Positions 51,001-63,047 of a stretch of 64,000 nt of DNA are shown in pieces. The position numbers and the translations under genes are program-made. Under the pieces are notes generated by a model. That model saw nothing but the letters and a program-made list of their open reading frames with translations. It did no database searches and was not told where the DNA came from. How positions within the stretch are numbered: position 1 is the stretch's first letter; each line of letters opens with the position of its first letter. The DNA comes from Prunella strophiata (taxonomy: Eukaryota > Chordata > Aves > Passeriformes > Prunellidae): assembly GCA_036583965.1 (NCBI GenBank), contig JAZBQD010000027.1, positions 23,071,001 to 23,135,000 on the forward strand. The letters run 5' to 3'.

Positions 51001-53497
51001 TAAATTCACTCCTGCTTAAAAGATCTGATTACCTTTGGAATGACCCCATGGTCTGCTCTATGTCCCACATGCACAGGATCATTTCTTGGCTCACATTTTG
51101 CAATCAGGAGCCATGAGCATTCTGATAATTTGTTGGTGTCTGTTCTCTACAAGGTGACCCTCAATCTACTTACACCACTGACTGCTTTTCTCAGCCTTCT
51201 CCTTTCCTTTCTTCAAGTCTCTGGGCTCTTCTGAAGAGTCTGTGAAGTGATGGAAGTCCTGCAGCATCTAAACTGCCCTATTCTTTCTTGTGAACTCCCT
51301 CACAGATTTTCTGCCTCCAGAGGAGCTCAGGAAGTCTCAGTCACTGCTTTTCAAATAAAGCTATTTTTCCTGTGACAGATTTCTCAAGGGTCTCAGACTA
51401 CCTGCTTGCCAATTGAACAGGATCTGATCTGAATCTCGGCCCTTAAACTGTGTGATTTTATTCAAATCTATGCTGCAAAGCCATTCAGAGAGGAACAGAA
51501 AGGGAAAGTATTCCATCTGAGAGTCTGAGGAGACAGTCATGTTAATGCACATACTGATGCATAAGTGCAGAACTGGTACTGTAATATCCAGAAACCCTCA
51601 AAACTCAGAACTGGACCTGCTTATTTTCCTTTCAGCCTGCCTGAGGTATTGCTTTCAGCTGCTTTTCCACCTTTACAGTCAGAACTGGAATGGATCTTTG
51701 CTGCTCTGCTGAGAGTGACATTTGTTATTAGCTGCTGTGTCCTACACAAATCAGCTTGTAGGAACAAACAGCCTCTGATGAGTTGTCCCTGCACCTACTG
51801 CAGATTGAGATGATAAAGGGGTACTTTGGCTGCAGCAATTTCTAATATGCATGCCAACACCTTAATCCTAATTATTAACTATAATCTTCCATGAGAGAAT
51901 AGAGACTTTCTCTTCCATCAATATGTCTAGACATGAAGATATTTGGGTGTCTAACTCTAATTGTGATGGATAAGAGGGCTAAGTAACTTAATGAGTTTGA
52001 AATCTCAGTCTAGGCATATCCCAAATCAGTCTGCAGTGAGCTTCAACTTAGGTTTTGCAACACCTTTTGGAAGAGAAAAGGAAAAACTGTTCTTGAAATA
52101 AGGTTTGAGTCCTTAGAGTTCTGAATGCTTTCATTTTCATGAGGTTTAAGAGGAAAACAGCACGGGAGGCAGTGAAGAATGTTATATGCAACATTGGAAT
52201 ACAGAGGAATTTGGCTTGACTGACTGTTATTAGAACTGGTGTCTGGGCAGCATATTGGGGTTAGTGATCCTATTTACAGAAGGTACCATGGGATCACAGC
52301 TGATGCAGACCTCTGGAATTGATATAGACTAGCTGATCCAAAAGGCAGCATAAACAGAGGCTCAGAGCTCCCTGAAGTCATGCTGAGACAGTAGATGAAT
52401 ACCTCAGGGGGCAATCATTTGCAATTCCTCCAATGTTTATCATCCAAATATTGATGTATCCTGAACATGGTTGGTCTGGGTGTGTTCCCTCTCCCCATGG
52501 AATGAGGAGCCCTGCTTCAGGCTACTGTGGCAGCTCAGCACTACCAAAGCTGCAAAGTGCAGGTAGCTGAATACAGATCTACATGTCAGAGATGGCAGCT
52601 GCAGTAACACAGGTGTTGTGCTCTGCTAAGGAGACCTTCTGAGAAGTTACATCTATTTTATTAGCTATGACTTGCTGTCCCATAAGGATAAAGCAATAGG
52701 AATGCAAGTCCCTTGATTCTTCCTGATCTATCTTATGCCTCTAACTTCCAATAATGACAACATCCTGCTTGCACACGCACACTGTGACCAGAATATCATT
52801 CTGTATTTTGCAATGCTGTCCATCATGTAATGAAAATATCAATTTTGGGACAGTAGGCTGACTTTTAAGTCAGCCAGTTTCTGTAGATACTGCTCACCAT
52901 TGTGCCCAACCCCTCTTAATTGCTCCTGCCTGGATAATCAGGTGCCAAACGGGTTGTCCATGCTTAACACACAGCTAACACATCCTGAATAACGTGTCAA
53001 ACCTAGAACCCTGAAGTTCTGGGGAAAAGAGTTTGCCTGAGCAGCTGGGGAGAATGATATTTCCTATTGAAAACATTTCATTGTGCCTAATTTGTCTTAC
53101 ATGTGCAGGATCAAAACTCAGGCATGTAAATGTCAATCCCATGCCCCACACTGAATAACTATACACAAGACATAAATAAAAGTTGTGCCTCCACATCAAC
53201 CATGAATGAAGTTTTCTAACATAAAATAGGAAACTTTTAAATTTTAAGAGTGGTATTGTATGTTGGATTCCTACAAAATGATTCATTCCCCAATAGCAAT
53301 TTACTGATCTATAAGGACAAGAGAGATGAGGTTATCTGCTTTCACTTATTTCTTCATTTCAGAACAAATGGCAAATTCCATAAGGAATAATGTGTCAATA
53401 CAGATTAGTAGCAGGGTTAGGATTCATTTTCAAAGCGCCACAAGCTAATTGGACTTCTTAAGAAGCAGTTTTCAGTTAATTCAATCTTTCACAAAAT
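48031..53497. other. Non-coding AT-rich sequence
   Basis: No gene, RNA or transposon is recognised. A T11 run lies at 50095-50105 and an AT-rich imperfect palindrome at about 49513-49533. The 103-codon minus frame at 52975-53286 has no recognised domain. Confidence 0.55.
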
Positions 53498-53550
53498 TCT
53501 ATAAGAATATAGAATTGTATAGAATATAGAATATTTGTTGTATAAGAATA
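53498..53550. repeat. Degenerate (TATAGAA)n tandem tract
   Basis: TATAAGAATATAGAAT and TATAGAATATAGAATAT words repeat imperfectly over about 50 bases. Old simple repeat. Confidence 0.7.
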
Positions 53551-56500
53551 AAAAATCTGAGTATTTTCTCCCTGACTTGTTGCCAGTAACAATTAACTTT
53601 CACTTCATAGCATAACTTGCTATTCTTTCTCTGTTTTTGAGAACTGTACATGTTTTCTGATATCAATTATAAATGGAAGAAACAATAAATTTCATGTCCC
53701 TCTAATATATATAAAATACATATGGCTACAGATTAAGAAAAATCACTGTCATATAAAAAGCAAAACACACATCAAAGAACAAATGTATTGGCAGGAAAAG
53801 GTGGGGGGGGGGGGGGGAAGGAAGAAATAAGAAAATTTTAATGTCTAGTAACAAGGAAAGAAAAATTCAAAATGGTCTTAAAATCACATAGTCAGTACTT
53901 TCTATTCTACTAAACTCCCCCAGATTTTAGCATACTCCACAGAGTCAAAAATTACTGTATGGCCATTTTAGGGGAAACTTTTACCTCTGCATTCAATGAT
54001 TGAAATATTTATCAAATCTCCCTTTCAGTGTTCCCTTTACTTTTTTTCTTACATAAAGCCCAAGACAGTTTTTATTTAAAATTTGATTTAAAAGTTAAAT
54101 TAAACAAGTGTGCTGGAGGAAATTTTTGTTTTAAAAAGTGTTTTTTCCCATTACAATAAAAGAAATAATGAATAATTTTTCATGCCACACCAGTGATTTC
54201 TCCAGAATTCAGTCAGAATGCTGCCATATGAATTTCCATACCAACAGCTGGCTTGATTCCCTACTTGGCCAGCACTTGATGATTAACAGCTTTTTATGTT
54301 GCCACACCTCCAGCTGTACTTCTGACTCTGTCACAAACTCCTCAAATGAAACAAATGAAAACTCCTAAAAATTTGAATCTGCTGTCTTTTCATCATGTTT
54401 CTCTGTTTTAAATAGATGAAGAAACAACCTCTCTTCTTTAATAGAAGGAATAATGGTTTTTTTCTTCCAAAAAGATACGGAGTGTATTCATCCTTGTCCT
54501 TAGGGAAAGGGAAAAAAAGGGAATGTTTTTTATATGTAAACAAAAAGCAAATTTTCTTTCATTTAATTATTAATTTTATTTTGGTTTTTTTTTCTCATAT
54601 ATTTTACTTTTATGAAATATGAAAGGGGTTTTACCCCCTTTTACAGCTGTTAAAGAACCTTCCCAATTAATGATGAATAGTTTATTTATTCTTTTGTCAT
54701 TTTTTCATTAAAAAGAAGCCTGTCTGCTAAACTCTAAGTGATGAGAAAAATAAGTGTTTCCAGCTATGCATCTTTTGTGTTTTGCAGAAAAAAAGACAAA
54801 CTCCTCTTTTCCCAGAGAGCTTATATGGCCTTTTGCAATATTGATCCTGTATATAATAATATATGACTACATTTCACATTTTGCCATTCTCAGCCCTAGG
54901 TATTTGATAGCTGGTTTAAGGAGAGTAAAAGCTGTTTCAAATTCCCAAGCCGCAGAGCAGCTGTTAGAAAATTATTTTTTTCCCAGCTAAACCTACATTG
55001 AAGTAGAAATAATTCCATCCAAATTCTGTGCACTACATAACACATTTGCACATTTAATTTATAAGGAAGGTTAATTACATTGCTCTGCTGGCACCACCCG
55101 CTCCTGTGCTGCAGCCAGAAAGCATTAATGATTTTAAAGAATTCATCAAGGGAGAGGATTTTTTTCCTCTAGGGCTGATTCTGAGTCTTCTGTGCTCAGC
55201 CAAGCAATAAGAGATGCACATGTATCTGCTGTGATTATATTCAGAATCCCAAGAAGTTTGAACCTCAAGGAATGTCAAACAAAGCTCAATAATAAATGAA
55301 ATTTTGACTCTAGAATCAAAACAACACAGGCAACATAATTTTTCTATAAGCTTTAAGTTATGCATATTTCAGGAAAATGTAACTACGAACGCTGTATCTT
55401 TGACCATTTACAGATAATAAGTTCATGTATTATCCAGCTAAATTATTTTCTAATGATTTCAGTTTCAAAGGGTAGGATAGATAATTTTTAACACATAATA
55501 TTGATGGAGAAAAAGGGGTACAAGGAGATTCACTGCTTGTAAAATGCAGCACATTCATACAGCATATATGGATTATTACAATACACATAATCCATAACTG
55601 GATGGTGACTGCTTGCACATTATGTTTTGTCATCCTGCTATTTATGAGACACAGAATAATAATTCCAGCTGGCATCAGTGGCACTGCTGAGTCAGCAGGC
55701 AGGGACTGGTTCACACCTCTTAAACAGAGAGCAAGAGGCAAGCAGTAGACTTTTTGTCCTTCCTTTAATATGAAGGCAGTATTGTCCCCCAGCATCCACA
55801 TCAGCTCCCTGCACAGATTCCAGAAGTGCCATGGACCTGCCACATGCAGAAAGCTGGCACAACTGTGGGGTGGGCAGAGCTTGGTGACACTGCTGCTACC
55901 TTCTCAGCACAGCTACATCTTCACCTACAGCACACTCTGAGAGAGCCTCATGGTCAAAAGGCTTCTCCTGAATCAGATGACTGGACTACAAAAGAGAAAT
56001 TTTTATACGTAAGACCTTCAAGCAGTGATTTTTTTACTAAATTACTGTAGAAGGAAAAGATTCACTCTGTTCCAAAGCATTTTATTTCATCTGCAGTTAC
56101 ACCTGCAGAAAGTGGATCCAAGCCACCTGATTTCTCTCATGCCCTGTGCATAAGAGCAGTGAGCATAAGGAGGAGCTTAGAGAGTTTCTCAAATCTGCCA
56201 AATAACCCACATTTCATGGGAAAACCTGTTAAATATCTTGCTCAGGTTTGAGAGACACAAGTAGCCTGTATGACTGGGGTCTTTTCAAGACCCAGACTTA
56301 AGTGAGATTCCAGAATTATGAGGACTAACTCCAAATATTATGGATAATACACCTGGCATTTACAGTGCTTTAGATACAGCCACCTAAACACCTACCTACT
56401 GTAATTAACCAAGCTTGCTCAACGAAGTTTCCATTTATGAAGCACTCAATAAGCTGGGTTTTTAAAATAAATTCATTAAAAAATCTTCATTGATTCAGCT

Positions 56501-56859
56501 CTTTCCAATTGAAGCCATTATTTACTGAGATGGAGCTATTTATTAATAAATGATCAGTTGTATGGCTGATTAATGCCAATAGCACACTGGGCTTTAGATA
56601 CGGGGCAGCAGAGGAGAGGAGAAAACTCCAGTGCCTGATCAAATTGGATGAGCTTTACATTACATTCTGTCATGCAATTATTTATTTGAAATTGAAAAAT
56701 GGTGTCTGATACAAAAAAATAAACTGTTCAAGTAAATGTTTTAACCAGCCTCCAACAAGTGTAAGTCCACATAAACCAAAACAGAAAAGTTCTGTTGTTA
56801 TCATGCTTTTCATCCATGCATAAATTTATTCAAAGTAATGGTAAATGAGCCCACAGGAA
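53551..56859. other. Non-coding AT-rich sequence with poly-G run
   Basis: No gene is recognised. It contains a G15 run (53803-53817) and an AT-rich homeodomain-dense block (about 56400-56660) with a perfect 14-bp palindrome, ATTTATTAATAAAT (56538-56551). The 137-codon minus frame at 55430-55843 has no domain. Confidence 0.55.
53803..53817 (+). repeat. Poly-G run (G15)
   Basis: Fifteen consecutive G in AT-rich DNA. It can stack as a G-quadruplex and is prone to length errors in sequencing and replication. Confidence 0.95.
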
Positions 56860-56897
56860 TATATGAGCTGATATTTAATATATGAGCTGATATTTTA
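56860..56897. repeat. Tandem duplication, period 19
   Basis: Two adjacent copies of TATATGAGCTGATATTTAA (56860-56878, 56879-56897), differing only near the end. They lie just before the long A-tract. Confidence 0.88.
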
Positions 56898-56910
56898 AAA
56901 GGTACTGGCC

Positions 56911-56948
56911 AAAAAAAAAAAAAAAAAAAAAAAAAAAGAAAAAAAAAA
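56911..56948. repeat. Interrupted poly-A tract (A27-G-A10)
   Basis: This is the longest homopolymer in the window: 27 A, one G, then 10 A. No coding or retroposon body is recognised upstream, and no duplication is visible. Confidence 0.95.
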
Positions 56949-59900
56949 GACATTCTGTTTTTCTATATACAATGTGTTGACTGATTTTTCTTTTAATGCT
57001 TTTTTTTCACTACAAAGCACATACTACTCACTGAACAAAAAAAAAAAAATTGTGTTCAAAATCATTCCTGTCATTAAGGAAAAATGCCTACTGACTCAAG
57101 TTAGAAGAGTATAACACTAAAGAAAAATGTCATTATGTGAAACATCTCCTTCCTGCCATGTCACAGCCCCTCTTTTAATCCAGTCCCCTCAAAACCCAGC
57201 AAAATGTCCTACAGGTTTTTAAATACTCCTAGCACACTTTGCTAACTTCCTTCTGAAACACAAATGAACAAGCACAAGCTATAGAAAAGCAGAGACAAAC
57301 ATTTAACACATTTCTCATTATCATAGAAAATAGGTATTTTTCTCAAAGATTTTCCTGGCACTGATACCTTACCAGTTATTGAAAGATTATTTCTAATGCA
57401 CAAGGTACCCAGTTGCCAAAATGCTGATATTACCCTTTATTCCACAGGCCTTCCCTGCACTGTCAGCAGGGCTAACAACAATACCAGTAATTACTTTAAC
57501 TATAGGCTACTATACAAATTGAAATGCTCCTTTATTTGCATTTTCAGATTAAAGTCAAAACACCAAAGAAATTATAATGCCAATGCCTAGGCCCTAGTTT
57601 ACTGCAGATTTATTTGTCATAAATCCCTAAACCTAATAAAAATCCATTAATTACTATTTTCTTATACCTTATTCTCTTTCAATATTAGTCTATGTGCATA
57701 ATTATAGTTTAAAAGAAAAAAACTGACCACTCATGCAGAGGAGGATTGTCAAGTATGTAAACAAGAAAATTTATCTAGGTCAGTGCTGGGGAGTGTGAGT
57801 AGATGACATATATTTCTAATCTTAAAATCTATTAACCATAACTACTCCTGTAAGGTAGACTTGTAACTTTTTTTAAAAAAAAAGGCCAAGTCTTCACTCT
57901 TATGACCCTGTGTTGACACATTTTTATCATAAGTTATTTGCACTGTACACAGTAAGATTTCTTCATTTTATACTTATATGGCCTATCTTCATTATCTCCA
58001 AAACACAGCATTTTTCAGAAACCTAAAGAATTCTTCAGGGTGCTTGTAAATTAAAGTTTCAATCAAAACAATATTGGTTTGAATGCAAGTAGGATTCTAA
58101 GGTAATTCTCAAAATTGATTTTTACTGTAGGCTCTAAATTATTTTAAATCCTGATGTCTGGGGAAATTAAGATTACATTGACACATAGATTTCTGTGCCA
58201 CCAGAAGTTTGAATATTTATACTGCTATTAGTTTGGAAATGCACTGGGTCCCCTTCCTAATTAAATGGTCATTCTGACCATTTCACAGCTATTCAGAGAG
58301 GGTTCACAGCACCTCTAAACAGCTTTGCCAGCAGAAGCAGCCTATTATACTGTTAGAGGTTTGATTCTGAAAGAAGATTTCAAAAGCATTAATGAATAAT
58401 TTCTAACATCTCAACCTGCAGAAACCTTTGATGTAAATATAAGTAGATCCCTTTTGGAATAAAATAAATTCTACTGAAATGTGTGAAAACCTGTCTGAAA
58501 ATGACATTGGCAATGAGCTCTTACTAAAATACACTGAATCTCCTAATGAGTAGAATTTTCCCCACCTCTACACCTTTGAACACTTTTAACACCTAAAATA
58601 TAAATACAGGTTTTATAGCAAAAGCTTACATCCAGTTCTCTGGACAGGCATCAAATAGTCAAATGAAAAAATGTGCAAGATTCTAGAAGTCCCATTGTAA
58701 TTATTATGTTCTTAGGAGAAGTTCAGAATTTTTAAATTTGCAATCTGTGCTTAACCAGTTTGTTTAATGTCATGTTGGTGTTAAACAAATGTAAACTACT
58801 ATTTACAAGAAGTTGCTCCCCAGCTTTTGATTTAAGATGCAGGACAGAGGTGAATCAAGACCAAAGAATGCCACTGGATACAGTGAGGGGCTGTCATGCT
58901 TTGAAATCAACACCCCATGCCTGTTTTTTCCAGCTAATCAAAAAACCCCACAGTGAAGTATGTGCTGCTTTCTCAGCTCTTACCCTACATTTGTATGGGT
59001 TTTGAAGAGATATTGCTATTGAAGGCATGGAAAAATTTAAAATGCTCTTTGAGCAGACAGTTTTACCATTTCTATTCACGGAAACCAGATAACATCCAGA
59101 AAATTCAACTAATGCTGTACTTTTTTCCCTAATTAAATTTCTCTAATTGCATTGCAAAGTTTGAACTATCTGTTACTGGAGATGTAAGTACCAGGAAATG
59201 TTGGACTTCTCATTAATCTAAACATACATGAGTGATTATGAATCAGAATTCCCTCATTAATTTCAGCAGAAACTCATATTTACTCTCTGGCAGCTACCTT
59301 ACATGCTAAAATGTATAAATAACTTTCCTTATCTTGGTGAGCATAAGTGGAGCTGCAGATGAGTGCATTTGCAGCTCTCAGTTACATCTTTGGAGTGCCA
59401 TGCACGGTTTGTTTGGTTAATTGATTTTATGCATTCTTACTGGTTTATGTTTATTTATCAAATTCACAGAATGCAAATGCTGACCAGCACTTCCACACAC
59501 AGTGTTTGGACTTTGTGCAGGTTTTCTGATTTGAAGACAAAGCTGAGGATTGTTGATTACACTTCAGAGAAAGAAAATTTATTTCCAGTCACATATGTTA
59601 ATCCTTGACCATGCAATGTTCAAAAAGCAAACTCAAATCACCTGTCAGTGACCTGGAAATTCATCACTTGCTTGCTTAAAATAGTTATGCATCCAAAACC
59701 TTTGAAAAGTTACCACATAAAACTGGGCATAAAATAACAAAACAAACTCTTAGAACACCTGCTTTTATTTTAGCCATCTTTTATTCTCCTGTTAGAAGAG
59801 CAAAATGTGACATCTCCTATTGCCTTACTAATTCCTTCACACACACAGATGGAAAACCTTAAATTATGTTTGTTGGTGGATTAGGCTGTGCCACTTCTCA

Positions 59901-60900
59901 TTGGGAGAGTCCTCATATAATTTTTTCTTCTAATTCCGCTGTCAAATCAGCAATTTTGAACAGAGCAACAATACCAAGGATCTGGAGGACATGGGGATCT
60001 TGATCTTGTACAGTAATTTGTAAGAGTATTTTGTCTTTCCCTAGCCCATTGTGAGCCCACACTTCTGACACTCCCCTCTAAGCAAACACATTTACAAAGG
60101 CAGTGGTTTATGTGCTAGAGACGTTCTAGATCCAGCAGGAGAAAAAATTAATTCCACCCTACACAACCAAAAACCTCCTGATAAGGATGTAGAATTAACA
60201 GAAATTTAATTTACTACTGAAGGAACAGGAATAATGAGTATACAGTAACAGACACCCTGCAAGTAGAAAACACACCAGTAACTCTGCCACAGAATACACA
60301 CTGATTCAACTAGGAATATTTCTGCAAATATATTCTTTAAAATAGCAATCCTCTTTCATTATTAAACAGGAAGATTTTTTTTTTTCTATCTTTCTATTAT
60401 GCTAAATCTTGTATTTATTAAGAAATATTTTCATTTTCCTGTGAGGCTAAACAAAAGTGTCTTGTGCTAGCAAAAGCAAATTCACCATCTGTTTAGAGGA
60501 AAATCCATGACACTGACTGCATATCAGGCATCTGATTTTAATTACATTTCTAGATGAGAGATGCTCTTCTCAGATCACTTTTTTTCTACTTTACTTTCTA
60601 TGTTATTTCCAAAATGCTTCTAGCAAAAGCTGCTTTGCTTGAGCTTCAGGATCTTTGTAGCACAAGACAGCAGTTAAGGTTTGCCAAGCGGGATTTCTGC
60701 ACACCCCTTGCAGAAAGTGCAAGAAAGGTGGGACAATAAAAGAAAGGTTATTGCTTATTAATTGTAAGAACAATCTGCAAAAACTTCTCTGGTCTTAAAC
60801 AGAATTTCTGTTCCCATTTCCCAGTTTATGAGCCCTCAGGTTGGGGCTGTAAAAAGCAATCATCAGTACTGCCCAAGTAAAAAATATTTCAGAACAGGTC
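56949..60900. other. Non-coding AT-rich sequence
   Basis: No gene is supported. It includes an A13 run (about 57039-57051), a T11 run (60375-60385) and the estrogen-response-element-like palindrome at 58263-58283. Frames are 60-81 codons with no domain. Confidence 0.55.
58263..58283. promoter_or_regulatory. Palindrome with perfect estrogen-response-element core
   Basis: AAATGGTCA and TGACCATTT form perfect 9-bp arms around TTC. The centre, GGTCATTCTGACC (58267-58279), matches the consensus GGTCAnnnTGACC bound by estrogen-receptor dimers. The exact match is seen directly; receptor binding is inferred from the known site. Confidence 0.5.
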
Positions 60901-61140
60901 TTGACAGATATAATTTGCTCTGCACTTTTAATTTTGGTTTTGAATTGCCATCTGATTTTAGTGGGGGACCAGGCCCCAGGGATCTCCCCTGATGTAACTG
61001 GGGCTGTGCAGAGCAGCTCCTGCTGTGCCAGCTGGGAGGAGAAATCTCCTCCAGGAGCAGGGATGTCCTTCCTGCTGGCACTGCTCCTGCCCCCTGCACC
61101 CTCCCAGGCTTGCTCCAGGCACAGGCTGATCCTACCTAAG
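60901..61140. other. GC-richer patch with short palindrome
   Basis: This CpG-poor GC-rich block includes an inverted repeat, GGAGGAGA/TCTCCTCC, around AA (61035-61052). The 148-codon frame starting here (60901-61347) begins at TTG rather than ATG, is compositionally biased and has no domain. No gene is called. Confidence 0.35.
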
Positions 61141-62636
61141 CATTTCTATTCTGGGATCCCTGCTTCCCAGTGTCATCATCTTAGAGATGTGATTTTCAGG
61201 AGAGCCATCTTCCTCTGCTTGCATCAGACATATTATTCACTTAGAAAATATTGGTGCTGCTATGACAACAAATATCTTTTATTATTAATTACTAATATTT
61301 ATTTGAACCCTGACACGTCTCTAATTTCAAGAGAGTACTCAAAGTGACAAACTAATGAGAACTGTCACAGGTCACTGTAATTAGAAACATTTTTCAAAAT
61401 GCTGTGTAAGGCAACAGCAGCTATAATATCATTCATAATTCATTAAAACTTAAAACATTCAAGTGAATACAAAAATGCTATATGTGCAACTTTGCCTGAA
61501 AGGCTGCATGCAAGAAGAGATATGAATGTCTTCTAGTTGTATGATAATTTCCCTTTTATTCAAATGACCTAAATTTTTGTCTTTCTTATGATGTGATTAC
61601 TTTCACAGCAACAGTTTCAAAGCTGTGATCAATTTGAATGAAAAATTATTATGACTGGATGTTTCAATTCAATATTTCTACAAGATAATAAAATGAAGGT
61701 AAAAGGGGTTTAACACATCCTATCAGCAGTAGGATTCTGAATAGCTGAAAATATGTGAGTTTTGAGAAAAAAATATAATGCCTCATTTCCATGCCTGCAA
61801 TGCAGTTAATGAAATAGCCTTATTAATTTAAAATAATTTCATTTCTAAAAGCTCCAAGTGCATGCTCAAAGACAGCTGATCAAGTACTATTTTAAATAAT
61901 AACATTTCACATTAAAACAGCTTTGTCATTACCTGCTATCGGTAATTTTTCTCATTTGTTTTGCCTAATTTGCCAAACGTTTTGTGTTCTTTATTCAGGT
62001 AATTTAAAATCAGTCATTTTAAAAATGTGTGAAATAAAGGAAAATACTCATTCCAAGAACTAAGCTGTAACTACTAATGTAGCATGAAACTGCAATATTG
62101 TTTTGATTACCAGTGAATGGTACATCAGCAAGAAAAAATAGAAATATAGATGCAGACCTTTGCTATGATCTGTCTTGCAAACACAATGCAATTGGAAATT
62201 TCTTTACCTGTAACTGTTTGCACCTAATTCTGCTACTGTTTTGCACTTAATCACAGATTTTCTCTATTAGGCATTCTGAAAACACAGTAGGAATTATTCT
62301 GGAATTTATCATTAGGATTTTTTTTTTTTTTTAATTAACCTTATAATCTCCTTCTTTAAAACAGGCAAAAATTGAGGTCACACTATCATACCAATGTAGT
62401 AACTGGAGAGTGGGATACCTAGTGCTCCCCAGATAAATAGATGAGTATCTTCATTCAGGTTTAATATAATGGCCTGCATGTACTATGTAGTCTTGTCATA
62501 GTTTATTTTGAAAACCATCATTACTGGCTGATTCAAGCTATAAGCTATATTTCACTAAATAAAGCTTGGAGTCTATTACTAAACACAATTTACAGGAAGG
62601 ATGTCATCAACTTATGTTTAGGACAAGTCTAGGATG
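61141..62636. other. Non-coding AT-rich sequence upstream of LTR B
   Basis: No gene is seen. It contains a T15 run (62318-62332) and a regulatory-looking segment at about 61840-62000 with an ATTACC/GGTAAT pair (61928-61946). Confidence 0.55.
62318..62332. repeat. Poly-T run (T15)
   Basis: Fifteen T followed by AATTAACC. Simple homopolymer. Confidence 0.9.
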
Positions 62637-62642
62637 CTTGGC
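62637..62642. repeat. Target-site duplication, left copy (LTR B)
   Basis: CTTGGC, repeated exactly at 63042-63047. Confidence 0.93.
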
Positions 62643-63041
62643 TGTTGCATATAGGTAAAAACCTTATAAAAGAAAGGTCTTATAAAATCAGGCCTTGCTC
62701 AGCTGAATTAAGAGCCAGCCTGTTAACTTCCCATGAGAAAGAATTATGAGAATGAAAATCAGTTTGCATAGCAATCTATTCTTTTAAGAAAAATAGGTTG
62801 CACCTGCATGAAAAAGAAATCTATCCCATGAGAATCAGTGAACAAAAATATGTGAAGAAATAGAAATAGAGAGGTTTGATGGACATGCACCCTGGTCATT
62901 TACCAACCAATAAACTGAGTTTCAGTGTATTGTTAGCCAATTGGATTTAACATGGTGCTTTCTGGTATTCCTATAAAAATATGAGCTATGCAATAAAGAT
63001 TTGGCTTTCCTGCATGGAGTCCCTCTGTTTATATTGTGACA
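62643..63041 (+). mobile_element. Solo LTR B of the same endogenous-retrovirus family, plus strand
   Basis: This 399-bp element starts TGTTGCATATAGG and ends TTGTGACA, so the canonical TG...CA ends are intact. A perfect 6-bp duplication, CTTGGC, brackets it (62637-62642 and 63042-63047). It aligns along its whole length with LTR A (38483-38888) in the same orientation, sharing blocks such as AATCAGTTTGCATA and AGGTTTGATGGACATG. The promoter core is CCAAT (62937-62941), TATAAAA (62972-62978) and AATAAA (62992-62997). No internal retroviral sequence remains, so it is a solo LTR. Intact ends suggest it may be somewhat better preserved than copy A, though both have diverged widely. Class II affinity is inferred from the 6-bp duplication and the TATA-AATAAA spacing. 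Confidence 0.95.
62972..62997 (+). promoter_or_regulatory. LTR B core: TATA box followed by AATAAA
   Basis: TATAAAA starts 20 bases before AATAAA, one base different from LTR A. A CCAAT box lies 35 bases upstream of TATA. This conserved spacing in two independent copies supports a real family promoter. Confidence 0.72.
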
Positions 63042-63047
63042 CTTGGC
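63042..63047. repeat. Target-site duplication, right copy (LTR B)
   Basis: CTTGGC, identical to 62637-62642. Confidence 0.93.

Noticed and set aside
60901..61347. 148-codon plus-strand frame with a hydrophobic start resembling a signal peptide
   Set aside because: The start codon is TTG, the hydrophobic run comes from T-rich DNA, no domain follows, and it spans an abrupt change in base composition.
38483..63041. LTR A and LTR B as the two ends of one large provirus
   Set aside because: Their flanking 6-bp duplications differ, each element has its own pair, and the 24 kb between them contains no gag, pol or env sequence.
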